From assembly GCF_000010985.1 (NCBI RefSeq), contig NC_013939.1:372001-436000 (forward strand): a DNA stretch of 64,000 nucleotides. Direction: 5' to 3'. Position 1 is the first letter of the stretch. Each line of letters starts with the position of its first letter. The notes beneath the pieces are model-generated. The model saw only the letters and a list, made by a program, of their open reading frames with translations, was not told where the DNA came from and ran no database searches. The DNA is from Deferribacter desulfuricans SSM1. Lineage in GTDB: Bacteria > Chrysiogenota > Deferribacteres > Deferribacterales > Deferribacteraceae. This document shows, piece by piece, positions 41,841 to 50,787 of the stretch. Position numbers and translations under genes: made by a program.

Positions 41841-43419
41841 ATTTGATGAAGTCATCAATAATATTGAAGAGTTGGTTTTAATTGTTGATAAAAATTATAA
41901 GATTCAATATGTAAATAAGCAGATAAAAATACTTTCTGATAAAAAGCCTGAAAGCGTTATTGGGAAAAAATGTTATTCAACACTTTTTAAAAGAAGTGAA
42001 CCTTGTGAAAACTGTCAACTTTCCACTTTAAAAAATAAATGTTTTGCAAAAGATATTGTGCACGATACTCTAAATTTTAGAGGGTTTAGAAAAATTCTTA
42101 GAAGTAGATTTGAGTGCTTAGATGAAGATAATCTGTTTTTGGAAGTGCTAAAGGATATTACGGAAGAGAAAGTTTTGGTAGATAAACTTACTCACCAAGC
42201 TAAAGAGCTAAAGGCCAACAATGTAATTCTTAGTTTGAAGAGGCAAGAGGTTGAAAGAAAACATAGGTTTTTAACAAAGGTTGTTAACAGTATAAGTGAT
42301 GGTTTGTTGGTAGTTGAACAAGACTACAAGATAGATTTATTAAATTATAAAATAGCTGATTTTGTAAATAAAAATTATGACAGCCTAAAAAGTGGGAAAT
42401 GTTTTCAAGTTTATGGATTTGAGGAGCCTTGCAGTGATTGTCCTCTAAAAAATCCTAAAGTTACAAAAAGTGTTAGAGAAGTAAATGATCGAAAATTGAC
42501 CGTATATTTCAATAAATTTGAAAACTATATTGTAGAAAGTGTAAGGGATACGACCAAAGAGATTTACCTGCTTGATGAGATAAAAAGGCAGCAAGCTGAG
42601 CTTAAAGAGAAGCAGTATCAGATGATGAAGCTCAACGAAGATCTTCTCAAAATGAATGAAAAGCTTAAAAAAGCTCAGGAAATAATAAATGAAGAGCTGA
42701 GACAGGTTGGTGAGATTCAGTCAAGTTTACTCCCTGATGAATTACCACAACTAGAAGGTTATGATTTTGGTGCTTTTTATACACCTGCAGAGCAAGCTGG
42801 TGGGGACTATTACGATTGTATAGAAATGAGTAACGGTTACTGGGGTTTTACTGTTGCCGATGTAAGTGGTCATGGGATTCCAGCTGCAGTAATTATGGCT
42901 ATTACTAGAGCAATTATGAGATCTTATACTTATGATGTAATTTCTGCAGCAGAAGCTTTGAGTATGGTAAACGAAATCCTGTGTGATAATATTTATACAA
43001 ATGATTTTGTTACAATGTTTTATCTCGTTATGAACAGCTTGACAGGTGAGTGTAATTTTGCAAGTGCTGGTCATAATCCGCTTCTCTATTTCGATAAATC
43101 TGAGATGGTTGTGAGAAAGATAACAGCATCTGGTCTATTTTTAGGCGCTTTTGAAGAAGTTGATTATGAAGAAGGTAGCTTTGTTATGGATAGTGGAGAT
43201 ATCGCTTTTATGTATACCGATGGATTGGTTGAGGCAATGAATAAAAGTGATGAGCAGTATGGTTATGATCTACTGATTAATAAAATAATTATGTTTCAAA
43301 ATGAGAAATGTAGTGATATAATAAATTATATAATGGAAGATGTAAAAGAGTTTACAGAAGGTAGACCTTTTGAAGATGATATTACTATCTTTGTAATAAA
43401 AAAAGAGAGTGGAGGTTAA
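41827..43419 (+). CDS. PAS-PAS-SpoIIE (RsbU-like) serine phosphatase
   Basis: A 530-residue protein. Two PAS-like domains (about 5-115 and 150-240) each carry a cysteine cluster: C-x10-C-x2-C around GKKCYSTLF…PCENC, and C-x9-C-x2-C around GKCFQVYGF…PCSDCP. A coiled coil (about 245-295) leads to a PP2C/SpoIIE phosphatase domain: GGDYYDCIEM, VADVSGHGIPAAVIMA, SAGHNPLLYF and FMYTDGLVEAMN. RsbU-type phosphatases dephosphorylate STAS proteins, and two STAS genes follow directly. The Cys clusters suggest redox or metal sensing. Overlaps its neighbours by 11-14 bp. Confidence 0.9.
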   Translation: MENIKFDEVINNIEELVLIVDKNYKIQYVNKQIKILSDKKPESVIGKKCYSTLFKRSEPCENCQLSTLKNKCFAKDIVHDTLNFRGFRKILRSRFECLDEDNLFLEVLKDITEEKVLVDKLTHQAKELKANNVILSLKRQEVERKHRFLTKVVNSISDGLLVVEQDYKIDLLNYKIADFVNKNYDSLKSGKCFQVYGFEEPCSDCPLKNPKVTKSVREVNDRKLTVYFNKFENYIVESVRDTTKEIYLLDEIKRQQAELKEKQYQMMKLNEDLLKMNEKLKKAQEIINEELRQVGEIQSSLLPDELPQLEGYDFGAFYTPAEQAGGDYYDCIEMSNGYWGFTVADVSGHGIPAAVIMAITRAIMRSYTYDVISAAEALSMVNEILCDNIYTNDFVTMFYLVMNSLTGECNFASAGHNPLLYFDKSEMVVRKITASGLFLGAFEEVDYEEGSFVMDSGDIAFMYTDGLVEAMNKSDEQYGYDLLINKIIMFQNEKCSDIINYIMEDVKEFTEGRPFEDDITIFVIKKESGG

Positions 43420-43420
43420 A

Positions 43421-43738
43421 ATGGATGTAAAAGATGTGAATGGGAAAAAAGTTGTTTATTTAAGTGGGGAAATTAATGCGCAGACTGGGCAAAGTATGAA
43501 AGAAGAGGTTTTAAAACTTTTTGAATCCACAGATACTGTTGTACTGTCATTCAAAGGTGTTGTTTATATGAATAGTTCCGGTTTAAGGGAAATCATAGAT
43601 CTGTATAAAAAAACTAACAAAAATAAAAAGAATCTTAGATTATGCGAATTATCCAATGACTTAAAAGAGATGTTTTCTTTTACTGGATTAGATAAAGTAT
43701 TTAAAATATTTGCTACAGAAAATGAAGCTTTGAGGTAA
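43421..43738 (+). CDS. STAS-domain anti-sigma factor antagonist
   Basis: A 105-residue single STAS domain like SpoIIAA/RsbV. Core landmarks: VVYLSGEINAQTGQSMKEEVLKLFE, VVLSFKGVVYMNSSGLREIIDLYK (Ser pair at the phosphorylation site) and LCELSNDLKEMFSFTGLDKVF. I chose the ATG at 43421, with GGAGG just upstream, over 43409. It is the likely substrate of the SpoIIE phosphatase encoded before it. The matching kinase (RsbW-like) is not visible in the window. Confidence 0.9.
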   Translation: MDVKDVNGKKVVYLSGEINAQTGQSMKEEVLKLFESTDTVVLSFKGVVYMNSSGLREIIDLYKKTNKNKKNLRLCELSNDLKEMFSFTGLDKVFKIFATENEALR

Positions 43739-43741
43739 TTT

Positions 43742-45160
43742 ATGTCTTACAAAATTGAAAAATCGGGTGATGAATTAAAAATATACTTACTGCCTGATTT
43801 GAATGTAACAATTTTTAAAGAGATAATCGATAAAATTGCTAATGAGAAAAATGTTAAAACTGTGAAGTTGGATCTTAGCAGAGTTGAATATGTACAGAGC
43901 AAAGCTCTTGCTGGTTTTATACAGCTAAATAAGTTTTGCAATGAAAATGGATTAGATTTTTTAATTGTAAATGCTAATGAGAGCATTATTCAATTGTTTG
44001 AGCTTACCAATTTGAGATCTGTTTTTAAGATTGATATGGATTTCAGTTCATATAAACCTGAAGAGTTGTTGAAATTTTTCGAAGATATAGAACTTGCTGA
44101 TAAAGTTTCCGATTTTATAGGTGAAAATTACAATGAACAATATAAAGAATTAATGCGCAAATTATTAAAATCTGATGACCCAGTATTGAAAGAGTATGCC
44201 ATATTGACAATAGGAAAAGCAGGGGATTTTGAGTGTTTAGATGATATCAGGGACGCATTGAATGATGAAGTTGGTAATGTTGTAAAAGCAGCAATTACTG
44301 TTTTAGGGTGGTTTCAGGATTTTGAAAGTAAAGAGAAGATTTATGAATTTTTGAAAAGTGAATTTATAGATGTTGCTGAATCTGCTGCAGCGACAGTAGC
44401 CCTGCTATCTGATGAAAGTGATGCTGATAGGATATCAGAACTTTTAAAAAGTGATGATGAAAGGTTAAAGAAGATTGCAATTCAAGCACTTACTTTAATA
44501 AATGATGATAAATCCTATGAGATTTTGAAAAGTGAGTTAGAAAAAGAGAAAGATGAATATCTTTTAGCGTATTTGGTAAAGATGTTATCTTTTTTTAAAA
44601 AGGATGAGGTTGCTGATATTATTTTAAGTTACTTATCTCATAGATCTAATATTGTCAGGGAATCTGCTGCTGCTTCACTTATTAGAATTAATGCTGTTCA
44701 TAAAATCGATGAGATATTAAAGTTGACAAAAGACTCTGATAGTATGGTTGCCTATTTTGCTGTAAAAGCTATAGGTGAGTTATGTGAAGAGCAGAAATGT
44801 GCAGATTATTTAATGAATATTTATCATGAAGTGGCTGAAAATGTTAAACTTGCCATTATTGAGGCTTTGGGAAAGATTGGTGCAAATGCTGATGATTTTC
44901 TAATTCAATGTTTATCAGAGGAGAATGAAGATATTAGAAAAGAAGCAATCAATTCTCTTTATTTATTAAAAGGTAACGAGGTAAAAGATATAGCTTTGAA
45001 ATGCTTAAATGATAAAAGTTGGATTGTTAGGTATAAAACTGTAGAGATATTATCGAATATTAATGGTGATGATATGGAAACCACTTTAAGAATGCATCTT
45101 GAAAAAGAGGATAATAGATTTGTGAAAGAGAAAATTTATCAGGTGCTGGGAGAGTTATGA
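43742..45160 (+). CDS. STAS domain fused to HEAT-like repeats
   Basis: A 472-residue protein. Residues 1-100 form a STAS domain (LKIYLLPDLNVTIFKEIIDKI…LDLSRVEYVQSKALAGFIQLNKF). The phospho-Ser position reads QSKAL rather than DSSGL, so it may not be regulated by phosphorylation. Residues 135-472 are HEAT/PBS-lyase-type repeats of about 30 residues (DDPVLKEYAILTIGKAGDFE; SNIVRESAAASLIRIN; NVKLAIIEALGKIG; DKSWIVRYKTVEILSNI). HEAT arrays are protein-binding. It is probably a scaffold or partner in the switching module with the phosphatase and the upstream STAS protein. Confidence 0.85.
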   Translation: MSYKIEKSGDELKIYLLPDLNVTIFKEIIDKIANEKNVKTVKLDLSRVEYVQSKALAGFIQLNKFCNENGLDFLIVNANESIIQLFELTNLRSVFKIDMDFSSYKPEELLKFFEDIELADKVSDFIGENYNEQYKELMRKLLKSDDPVLKEYAILTIGKAGDFECLDDIRDALNDEVGNVVKAAITVLGWFQDFESKEKIYEFLKSEFIDVAESAAATVALLSDESDADRISELLKSDDERLKKIAIQALTLINDDKSYEILKSELEKEKDEYLLAYLVKMLSFFKKDEVADIILSYLSHRSNIVRESAAASLIRINAVHKIDEILKLTKDSDSMVAYFAVKAIGELCEEQKCADYLMNIYHEVAENVKLAIIEALGKIGANADDFLIQCLSEENEDIRKEAINSLYLLKGNEVKDIALKCLNDKSWIVRYKTVEILSNINGDDMETTLRMHLEKEDNRFVKEKIYQVLGEL

Positions 45161-45990
45161 TAAACACAGGTATTATAAAAATTAAAGATGATGAGTTTAT
45201 AGAATTAGCAGAACTCATTTATAAGCATGCAGGGATTACTTTTACATCAAATAAAAAATATTTGTTAGAAAATAGATTATCAAGACTGCTTCATGAGCTA
45301 AACTTTACTTCATTTAAAGATTATATTTATTATTTAAAGTATAATATTAAAGGAAAATTTGAACTTCAGAAATTAATAAATCTGGTTACAATTAATGAAA
45401 CGTATTTTTTTAGGGAAAGAGGTCAAATCGATTACCTTACCGATAAGGTTGTCCCTTTTTTGATTTCTAAGGGTAAAAGAACAATTAAAATATTATCTGC
45501 GGCATGTTCTACAGGTGAAGAACCTTACAGTATAGCTATTGCATTGAAAGAGAAGAATCTTATTGGTAAAGCAAGGTTTGATTTAATCGGTGTAGATATC
45601 AATACAGAAGTGATAAAAACAGCACAAGAAGGGATCTATCGGTCTGTTTCTTTTCGTGGAGTGGATCCTAAAATTATTTCTAAATATTTTAAGAAAGAAG
45701 ATCTTAATTATTTTATTTCTGATGAAATTAAAAGAATGGTAAGGTTTATGCAGGGGAACCTTACAGATAAAATGTTGTATCTTAAGGTTGGCAAATGTGA
45801 TGTGATTTTTTGCCGGAATGTGTTGATTTATTTTGATGTTGATACAAAAAAATTGGTTATTGAGCACTTTTATAATGCTCTTAATACTCCAGGTTTTTTA
45901 TTTTTAGGGCACTCAGAAACAATTAATCGTTTGAATGATAAATTTGTAATGGAGAATTTTAAAACGGGTATCGTTTATAAAAAGGAGTAA
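45157..45990 (+). CDS. cheR: Chemotaxis methyltransferase CheR
   Basis: A 277-residue CheR. The N-terminal helical domain (FIELAELIYKHAGITFTSNKKYLLENRLSRLL) is followed by the SAM-dependent methyltransferase domain: VTINETYFFRE, ILSAACSTGEEPYSIAIAL (SAM site), LIGVDINTEVIKTA and CDVIFCRNVLIYFD. It methylates receptor glutamates, opposite to CheB. It overlaps the HEAT protein by 4 bp. Confidence 0.96.
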   Translation: MINTGIIKIKDDEFIELAELIYKHAGITFTSNKKYLLENRLSRLLHELNFTSFKDYIYYLKYNIKGKFELQKLINLVTINETYFFRERGQIDYLTDKVVPFLISKGKRTIKILSAACSTGEEPYSIAIALKEKNLIGKARFDLIGVDINTEVIKTAQEGIYRSVSFRGVDPKIISKYFKKEDLNYFISDEIKRMVRFMQGNLTDKMLYLKVGKCDVIFCRNVLIYFDVDTKKLVIEHFYNALNTPGFLFLGHSETINRLNDKFVMENFKTGIVYKKE

Positions 45991-45993
45991 TAT

Positions 45994-46302
45994 TTGACGG
46001 GCATTGGTCCAAAAGATTTACAACATATTATTGGTAAAATAAATTATCCTGAGAAAATTCAGGATGTAGTTGATAAAAATAGTTATAATAGATATGGTTA
46101 TGTTTCAAAGGAGTTTGTTGAGCAAAATCTAAATAATTTAGTAACAGTAATCAATGTCGAAGATTCAAAAATGCTAATAATTGACCCTAAAAAGAGGGAA
46201 GAACTTTTAAGAAAATTGAAAAAGATTAAGAAAAGGTCTAAAAAAAAGAAGATTTCTGTTTTAGAAGAAGAAGCTGGTAAGATAATAGATACAGAGGGTT
46301 AA
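45994..46302 (+). CDS. Hypothetical protein of the chemotaxis cluster
   Basis: A 102-residue soluble protein starting at a TTG with AAGGAG 7 nt upstream. It begins TGIGPKDLQHIIGKINYPEKIQDVVDK and ends in a strongly basic stretch (LRKLKKIKKRSKKKK) followed by an acidic tail. No family recognised. It is placed between cheR and the PilZ-like gene with 1-4 bp gaps, so it is co-translated. The basic patch could bind nucleic acid or an acidic protein surface. Confidence 0.65.
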   Translation: MTGIGPKDLQHIIGKINYPEKIQDVVDKNSYNRYGYVSKEFVEQNLNNLVTVINVEDSKMLIIDPKKREELLRKLKKIKKRSKKKKISVLEEEAGKIIDTEG

Positions 46303-46303
46303 T

Positions 46304-47089
46304 ATGAATAAGGTTGTTTTAAAAATTTATCAAAAAGATGATATAAGGACAATTTATGCAGTATTTGTTGATCAAAAAAACTTTGGTATTAAGTCAAATG
46401 GATTAAGTGAAGATCTTTTTTCAGATTCTTTAAAGATACACGCTTTATGGTATGAAGGTGATGATCTGGTTGGTGCTGATGTGGAGTTTTTGAGAAGAGA
46501 TGGGGATGTTTATTATTTAAAAATTATATCCAATGTTGAAAAAGGGCTCCGTAGAGAACATTATCGAATCGATTACAAAGGGAAATATAAGATAAAGTTG
46601 ATAGATGTTGACTCCTTATCAGATTTTAAAAGAATCATTGATAGAAAGAGCATTCAAGCTAAATCCACAATGGCCAACAAAATTAAAAACATCATCCAGA
46701 AAGAAACAAGTAGTATGCAGTATGTTTTACGATTTTTATTAGAGATTGATACAAAACTTGATTTGGTATTAGAATCTTTGAGTAATAAGGAAATTGATTT
46801 AGAGTTTATGGAAGTTGATGCAATAGATATAAGCGGAGGAGGATTAAGTTTTTTTTCACCAGAAGAGATAGATAAGGAGCTTTTTCTTTACATAGAAGGT
46901 GATATCAGAGAATCGTTAACCAGAGTAAAATTTTATGCAATTGGAAAAATAGTTTCTGAGTTTAAAACCCCAAGAGGTTATATTTATGGGGTTGAGTTTA
47001 AATACATTGATAATGAATTGAGAGAAGATATCATAAAATATGTTTTTGAAAAGGATAGAGAATTGATAAAGAAATCTATTCAGAGTTAA
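46304..47089 (+). CDS. PilZ-like domain protein
   Basis: A 261-residue protein. The N-terminal half (about 1-110) is a beta-rich domain with LKIISNVEKGLRREHYRIDYKGKYKIKL, including the R-x-x-x-R pair (RREHYR) typical of the c-di-GMP binding motif. The C-terminal half holds the D-x-S-x-x-G motif (DAIDISGGGLSFFSPEEI) and a beta barrel to IYGVEFKYIDNELREDIIKYVFEKDREL. Thus RxxxR and DxSxxG are both present, separated by a long helical insert. A c-di-GMP brake on motility is plausible in this context; binding is inferred. Confidence 0.75.
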   Translation: MNKVVLKIYQKDDIRTIYAVFVDQKNFGIKSNGLSEDLFSDSLKIHALWYEGDDLVGADVEFLRRDGDVYYLKIISNVEKGLRREHYRIDYKGKYKIKLIDVDSLSDFKRIIDRKSIQAKSTMANKIKNIIQKETSSMQYVLRFLLEIDTKLDLVLESLSNKEIDLEFMEVDAIDISGGGLSFFSPEEIDKELFLYIEGDIRESLTRVKFYAIGKIVSEFKTPRGYIYGVEFKYIDNELREDIIKYVFEKDRELIKKSIQS

Positions 47090-47104
47090 TCTAAAGGTAA
47101 TAAT

Positions 47105-47530
47105 ATGAATTTTAGTTTAATATTAATTATAGCATTTGTATTGATTGGTATACTTTATCTCTTTTGTTTGGTCTTGTTTTTAAAAATTAAGCAAATCGAA
47201 CAAAAATTAGTTGATATTTCTTATGATGAGGTAAATTTACTTGTGAATGAATTGAGGGAGCTAATTATAGAGAGTGAAAGGGTATCTGAAAAACTGGATA
47301 ACGGTATTCGTGAAAAAGAGAGTTTGCTTGAAGATCTTGTGGATTTAGTGGATGCAAAGCTAAATAGGTATGAGATGTTGGAGTCTAATTTGGAAAAAGA
47401 GAAGAGTTTAAAAGATAAAATTTTACAACTTCATAAAAGTGGTAAATCTATGAGTGAAATAGCTAAGGAGCTAGATGTTTCTGTTACCGAAGTAAATCTT
47501 GTGATAAAGTTATTAAATGAAAATAGATAA
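47105..47530 (+). CDS. Membrane-anchored coiled-coil/HTH protein (DUF6115/DUF2802-like)
   Basis: A 141-residue protein: one N-terminal membrane helix (LILIIAFVLIGILYLFCLVLF), a coiled coil (about 30-105) and a C-terminal helix-turn-helix-like segment (KDKILQLHKSGKSMSEIAKELDVSVTEVNLVIKLL). This layout is shared by uncharacterised proteins often found in flagellar clusters. The function is unknown. It overlaps the next gene by 14 bp. Confidence 0.7.
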   Translation: MNFSLILIIAFVLIGILYLFCLVLFLKIKQIEQKLVDISYDEVNLLVNELRELIIESERVSEKLDNGIREKESLLEDLVDLVDAKLNRYEMLESNLEKEKSLKDKILQLHKSGKSMSEIAKELDVSVTEVNLVIKLLNENR

Positions 47531-48353
47531 TACAAAATTATCTAATATTATCAGTAAAGAACCTCCAAAACTTAAAATTGGCGAGACTGTCAATGTCAAA
47601 CTTGTAAGATTGTTAGAAAATAATGTTTATTTAGTAAGTATAAAAGGGAAAATATTAAAAGCTATTTTAAACTCCAGGCTTGCTTTATCCAAATTTCGTG
47701 CAGAAGTGGTAAAATTAGAGCCTATATTAGAGCTAAAAATGGTCAAAGATCCTTTGCAGAGTATGGATAGCCTGAAATTGAAGCAGATAATTTATAAACT
47801 TAGTAAAAGTGAGATATTTAATTCATTAAAGGAGTTAGACAATTTTAACATTAAAAAGATTGATAAAGAAGAGATAAAAAAACTTATTAAAGATTCAGGT
47901 ATCTTTTTAGAAAGGAAAATTATAAAAAATGAAGATGTATCAGATGATACTAAATTGCTATTATTAAAAAAAGGGGGAGGGGAAGATAATATAACAAAAT
48001 TGCAGATAAATTATTTGATTAATGGTGAATTAATTTTACCTTTTAAGGCTGAAAAGTATGATGTGAGTGATGGTGCCATTAAAATAAAAAGTAAGGATGG
48101 GAATTTTTATGTTTCATTTCATGTGAACCTTTCAGAAATTGGTGATGTTTTGGTAAAGCTTGTACATTATAAAAACGGTGAGATTAAAGGTAAAATTTTT
48201 ACAGATGAAAAGTATAAAAGTTTTTTTGATAAATTGAGTGTTGATGATATTGATTTGGTCTGGGCAGCATTAAATGTTGAGGATATTGATAAAGAGTTTA
48301 ATATTGATGATAAGCTTTATTCATCAATAGGGCGCTTTGAAATTATAATATAG
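47517..48353 (+). CDS. Hypothetical protein, last gene of flagellar cluster
   Basis: A 278-residue soluble protein without a recognised domain. The start KLKIGETVNVKLVRLLENNVYLVSIKGKILKAILNSRL resembles the beta-type N-terminal segment of some FliK-like proteins ('G…V…VL…dG.y.l…g..i.A'). The middle and end (GDVLVKLVHYKNGEIKGKIFTDEKYKSFFD) could correspond to the FliK C-terminal core. This is a weak, pattern-level resemblance. Synteny with chemotaxis genes makes a hook-length-related role possible. It overlaps the preceding gene by 14 bp. Confidence 0.5.
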   Translation: MKIDNTKLSNIISKEPPKLKIGETVNVKLVRLLENNVYLVSIKGKILKAILNSRLALSKFRAEVVKLEPILELKMVKDPLQSMDSLKLKQIIYKLSKSEIFNSLKELDNFNIKKIDKEEIKKLIKDSGIFLERKIIKNEDVSDDTKLLLLKKGGGEDNITKLQINYLINGELILPFKAEKYDVSDGAIKIKSKDGNFYVSFHVNLSEIGDVLVKLVHYKNGEIKGKIFTDEKYKSFFDKLSVDDIDLVWAALNVEDIDKEFNIDDKLYSSIGRFEIII

Positions 48354-48394
48354 ATGATTGAGGATGTTGCGCAAATAATAATTACTTAAGCACC

Positions 48395-48470
48395 TCAGAT
48401 TCCTTCACTTCGTTTGCAATGACAGCTAGGCAGTCATCGCGAGGAAGCGTAAGCTGACGAAGCTATCTGC
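48395..48470. repeat. REP-like element, copy 6
   Basis: TCAGATTCCTTCACTTCG … GACGAAGCTATCTGCA with CGTTTGCAATGAC / GTCATCGCGAGG in the centre. It sits between two convergent genes (flagellar cluster end and feoA) and could end transcription from both sides, since no other hairpin with a T-run is evident there. Confidence 0.8.
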
Positions 48471-48508
48471 AACGTCCTTGGAGATTATACATTAAACACT
48501 TTATTATG

Positions 48509-48730
48509 TTAATTTGTTTCTTTTACGATTATTTTGTCTGCAAGTTCATTATCTATCGCAAATCTTGAGTTAAAGACTTCAAAAATAATCATTGGCTGTT
48601 TTTGTACTATTTTTATTTTGAGACCTGGTAGGATACCTAAAGAACATATTTTTTTTAAAGCTTGGGTATCATTTTTTTCAATATCAATAACAATGTATTC
48701 TTTATTTAGTTTGGCTGATGCAATTTTCAT
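48509..48730 (-). CDS. feoA: Ferrous iron transport protein FeoA
   Basis: A 73-residue SH3-like FeoA. The family's pattern is visible: ICSLGILPGLKIKIVQKQP and FEVFNSRFAIDNELADKIIV. It begins directly after the feoB stop (TAA followed by ATG). In most bacteria feoA precedes feoB; here it follows. It assists FeoB in ferrous iron uptake. Confidence 0.92.
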   Translation of the reverse strand: MKIASAKLNKEYIVIDIEKNDTQALKKICSLGILPGLKIKIVQKQPMIIFEVFNSRFAIDNELADKIIVKETN

Positions 48731-50668
48731 TTAATACCCCACAGCAGTCAAGATGAGATTTAGTATTATTCCGGTGAAAAATGCAAATGGTATAACAGTC
48801 AAAAATATAACCATAGCTGTTTTAAAACCTCTTTCTTTTATCATCATTGAAAACTGTGCAATACAGGGGACAAACAGAGTTAATATTACACTAGCAACAA
48901 TCAAATTTTTTACTGTTAATGTATTCTGAATATCGTACAATCCTGCAGCACCAAAATCCCTTCTAAAGAATCCGTAGATAAAAATATCTCCCATCTGTTT
49001 TGGGAGTCCTGCCATTTTTGCTGGAAATGAAAGTATAAAAGATAATACATCGAATAGTTTGGTAAGTTTTCCTATCCATATCAGAACTGATGCAAGTATA
49101 AAAAGTGGAATAACTTCAATTGCATACCATTTTAATCTTGAAAAAGTTTTTAGAAATACATTCTTAATACTTGGCATTCTAATTGGTGGAACTTCCATGA
49201 AAAAGCTGGCACTACCCCCTTTTGTATATTTATTTAAAATGAAGCCACTTATTAAGAAAACTACTAAGATAGTTATAAACCAAATTATAAGTGCTGAAAA
49301 ACTTTTATCAAAAAGTCCAAGAATTACACCCAGTTGAGCAGAGCATGGTATTGTCAAAGCAAGCAAAAATGTAACAAGCAATCTTTCCCTTTTTGTTTCA
49401 AGGGTTCTTGTTACAACTGTGGCCATTGTACCACAACCTAATCCTAAAATTAGAGGGATTACAGACCTCCCACTTAATCCAATCTTTTTCATTGATTTAT
49501 CAAGAATGATGGAGAGTCTTACTAAATAGCCTGAATCTTCTAATAAAGAAAACATAAAGAAAAAGGTTGAAACTACAGGTAAAACGATTGCGATTGCATA
49601 TCTTAAGCCTAAAGTTATAATTCCGTAGTCACCAGCAAAAAGATTGAAAAATATGGTATCTCCTAAAAACTTATGGAAAAGCTGATTTATGTAGGGGTTT
49701 AAACTTTCTTCAAAAATTTTTGTTTCTATGAAATCCACAAGAGTTCCAGCGCCAAATTGCCCAACAAACTTGTAAAATCCAAAATACAGAATCAATAAAA
49801 CAGCTAAAAAACCAAAAGTTGGGTGCAAGGTTATTTTATCAAAAAAGGAACTTATTTTTGACTGTTTTTTTGAGCCGTTTGAATAAAAATGTTCTGCACA
49901 GAGTTCTTGTGAAAGTTCTAATCTTTTTGAAGCTATTTCTATGTGGAGATTATCTGATAAACTATCAATTATTTCTTTTATTTTATCAAAGTTAGTTTCC
50001 CTTTCTTTTACAAACTGTATTGTATCTTTATCTTTTTGAATTAAAAGAAGAGCTATACTCCTCTTTGAGATTGGATAGCTACTATTTAATTGCTTAATTA
50101 TTTTTTCTATCAGTTGCTCTATATTATTGCTGTATTTAATGTTTATCGGCTGAAAATTATATCTTCCTTCAACTACACTCAAAATCCTAGCCATCAAATT
50201 TTCTGTCCCTTTGTTTTTAATAGCGGCAGTTTTAACTACAGGGATTCCAAGGTCATGCTCTAAATGGGTAATATTAATCTCCATCCCTTGGCATTCGAGC
50301 TCATCATACATATTTAATACAAGTATTGTGGGTAGACCCGCTTCGATAAATTGGAATGTAAGTGGAAGCATCCTTGCTATATTCTTTGCGTCTACAACAT
50401 GAAGAATACAATCATAATCATTTTGTAAGATAATATCCTTTGTGACTTTTTCTTCTTCAGTAATCGTGTTAAAATTGTAAAAACCTGGGGTATCTATAAA
50501 TTCCACCTCGTGGTGTGGACCGATGTTAGTTTTACCTTTAAATATTGAAACAGTTGTTCCAGGATAGTTTGATACAGAGGCATATTTTTTCGTTAGGTTA
50601 TAAAAAAGCGCACTTTTACCAACGTTTGGATTACCTACTAAAAGCACTTTATATTCTTTCTTATGCAT
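48731..50668 (-). CDS. feoB: Ferrous iron transporter FeoB
   Basis: A protein of about 645 residues. The N-terminal G domain has GNPNVGKSALF (P-loop), YPGTTVS, DTPGFYNF and LNMYDE. The middle is a GDI-like helical domain. The C-terminal membrane part has two Gate motifs: PLILGLGCGTMATVVTRTLETKRER (about 410-435) and FVPCIAQFSMMIKERGF near the end. It is somewhat shorter than E. coli FeoB (773), as in many anaerobes. I chose the ATG with GGAGGT 4-5 nt upstream; an upstream TTG would give four more residues. Imports Fe2+ across the inner membrane. Confidence 0.94.
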   Translation of the reverse strand: MHKKEYKVLLVGNPNVGKSALFYNLTKKYASVSNYPGTTVSIFKGKTNIGPHHEVEFIDTPGFYNFNTITEEEKVTKDIILQNDYDCILHVVDAKNIARMLPLTFQFIEAGLPTILVLNMYDELECQGMEINITHLEHDLGIPVVKTAAIKNKGTENLMARILSVVEGRYNFQPINIKYSNNIEQLIEKIIKQLNSSYPISKRSIALLLIQKDKDTIQFVKERETNFDKIKEIIDSLSDNLHIEIASKRLELSQELCAEHFYSNGSKKQSKISSFFDKITLHPTFGFLAVLLILYFGFYKFVGQFGAGTLVDFIETKIFEESLNPYINQLFHKFLGDTIFFNLFAGDYGIITLGLRYAIAIVLPVVSTFFFMFSLLEDSGYLVRLSIILDKSMKKIGLSGRSVIPLILGLGCGTMATVVTRTLETKRERLLVTFLLALTIPCSAQLGVILGLFDKSFSALIIWFITILVVFLISGFILNKYTKGGSASFFMEVPPIRMPSIKNVFLKTFSRLKWYAIEVIPLFILASVLIWIGKLTKLFDVLSFILSFPAKMAGLPKQMGDIFIYGFFRRDFGAAGLYDIQNTLTVKNLIVASVILTLFVPCIAQFSMMIKERGFKTAMVIFLTVIPFAFFTGIILNLILTAVGY

Positions 50669-50686
50669 TAATACCTCCAATAAGTG

Positions 50687-50721
50687 AAAAGTTAGATATA
50701 TCTAACTTTTGTATTTGTCAA
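50687..50721 (-). promoter_or_regulatory. feoB promoter with overlapping 24-bp palindrome
   Basis: On the minus strand TTGACA (50721-50716) and TATCTA (50698-50693) are 17 bp apart. A palindrome with arms AAAAGTTAGATA / TATCTAACTTTT (about 50687-50710) covers the -10 element. TTAG…CTAA-type palindromes are typical of DtxR/MntR/IdeR-family metalloregulators. A repressor bound there would block RNA polymerase. The regulator gene is not in the window. Confidence 0.65.
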
Positions 50722-50751
50722 GATTTTTTCTGATTTCTTTAATAAAAAAGC

Positions 50752-50780
50752 TTTACATTTTATTATTTTTAAATTATATG
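50752..50780 (+). promoter_or_regulatory. trp operon promoter
   Basis: TTTACA (50752-50757) and TATATG (50775-50780) are spaced by 17 bp. The expected transcription start (about 50787) falls at or next to the ATG of the leader peptide, for which I see no Shine-Dalgarno sequence, so the leader message may be leaderless. It is divergent from the feoB promoter, 30 bp away. Confidence 0.55.
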
Positions 50781-50787
50781 TACTTGC

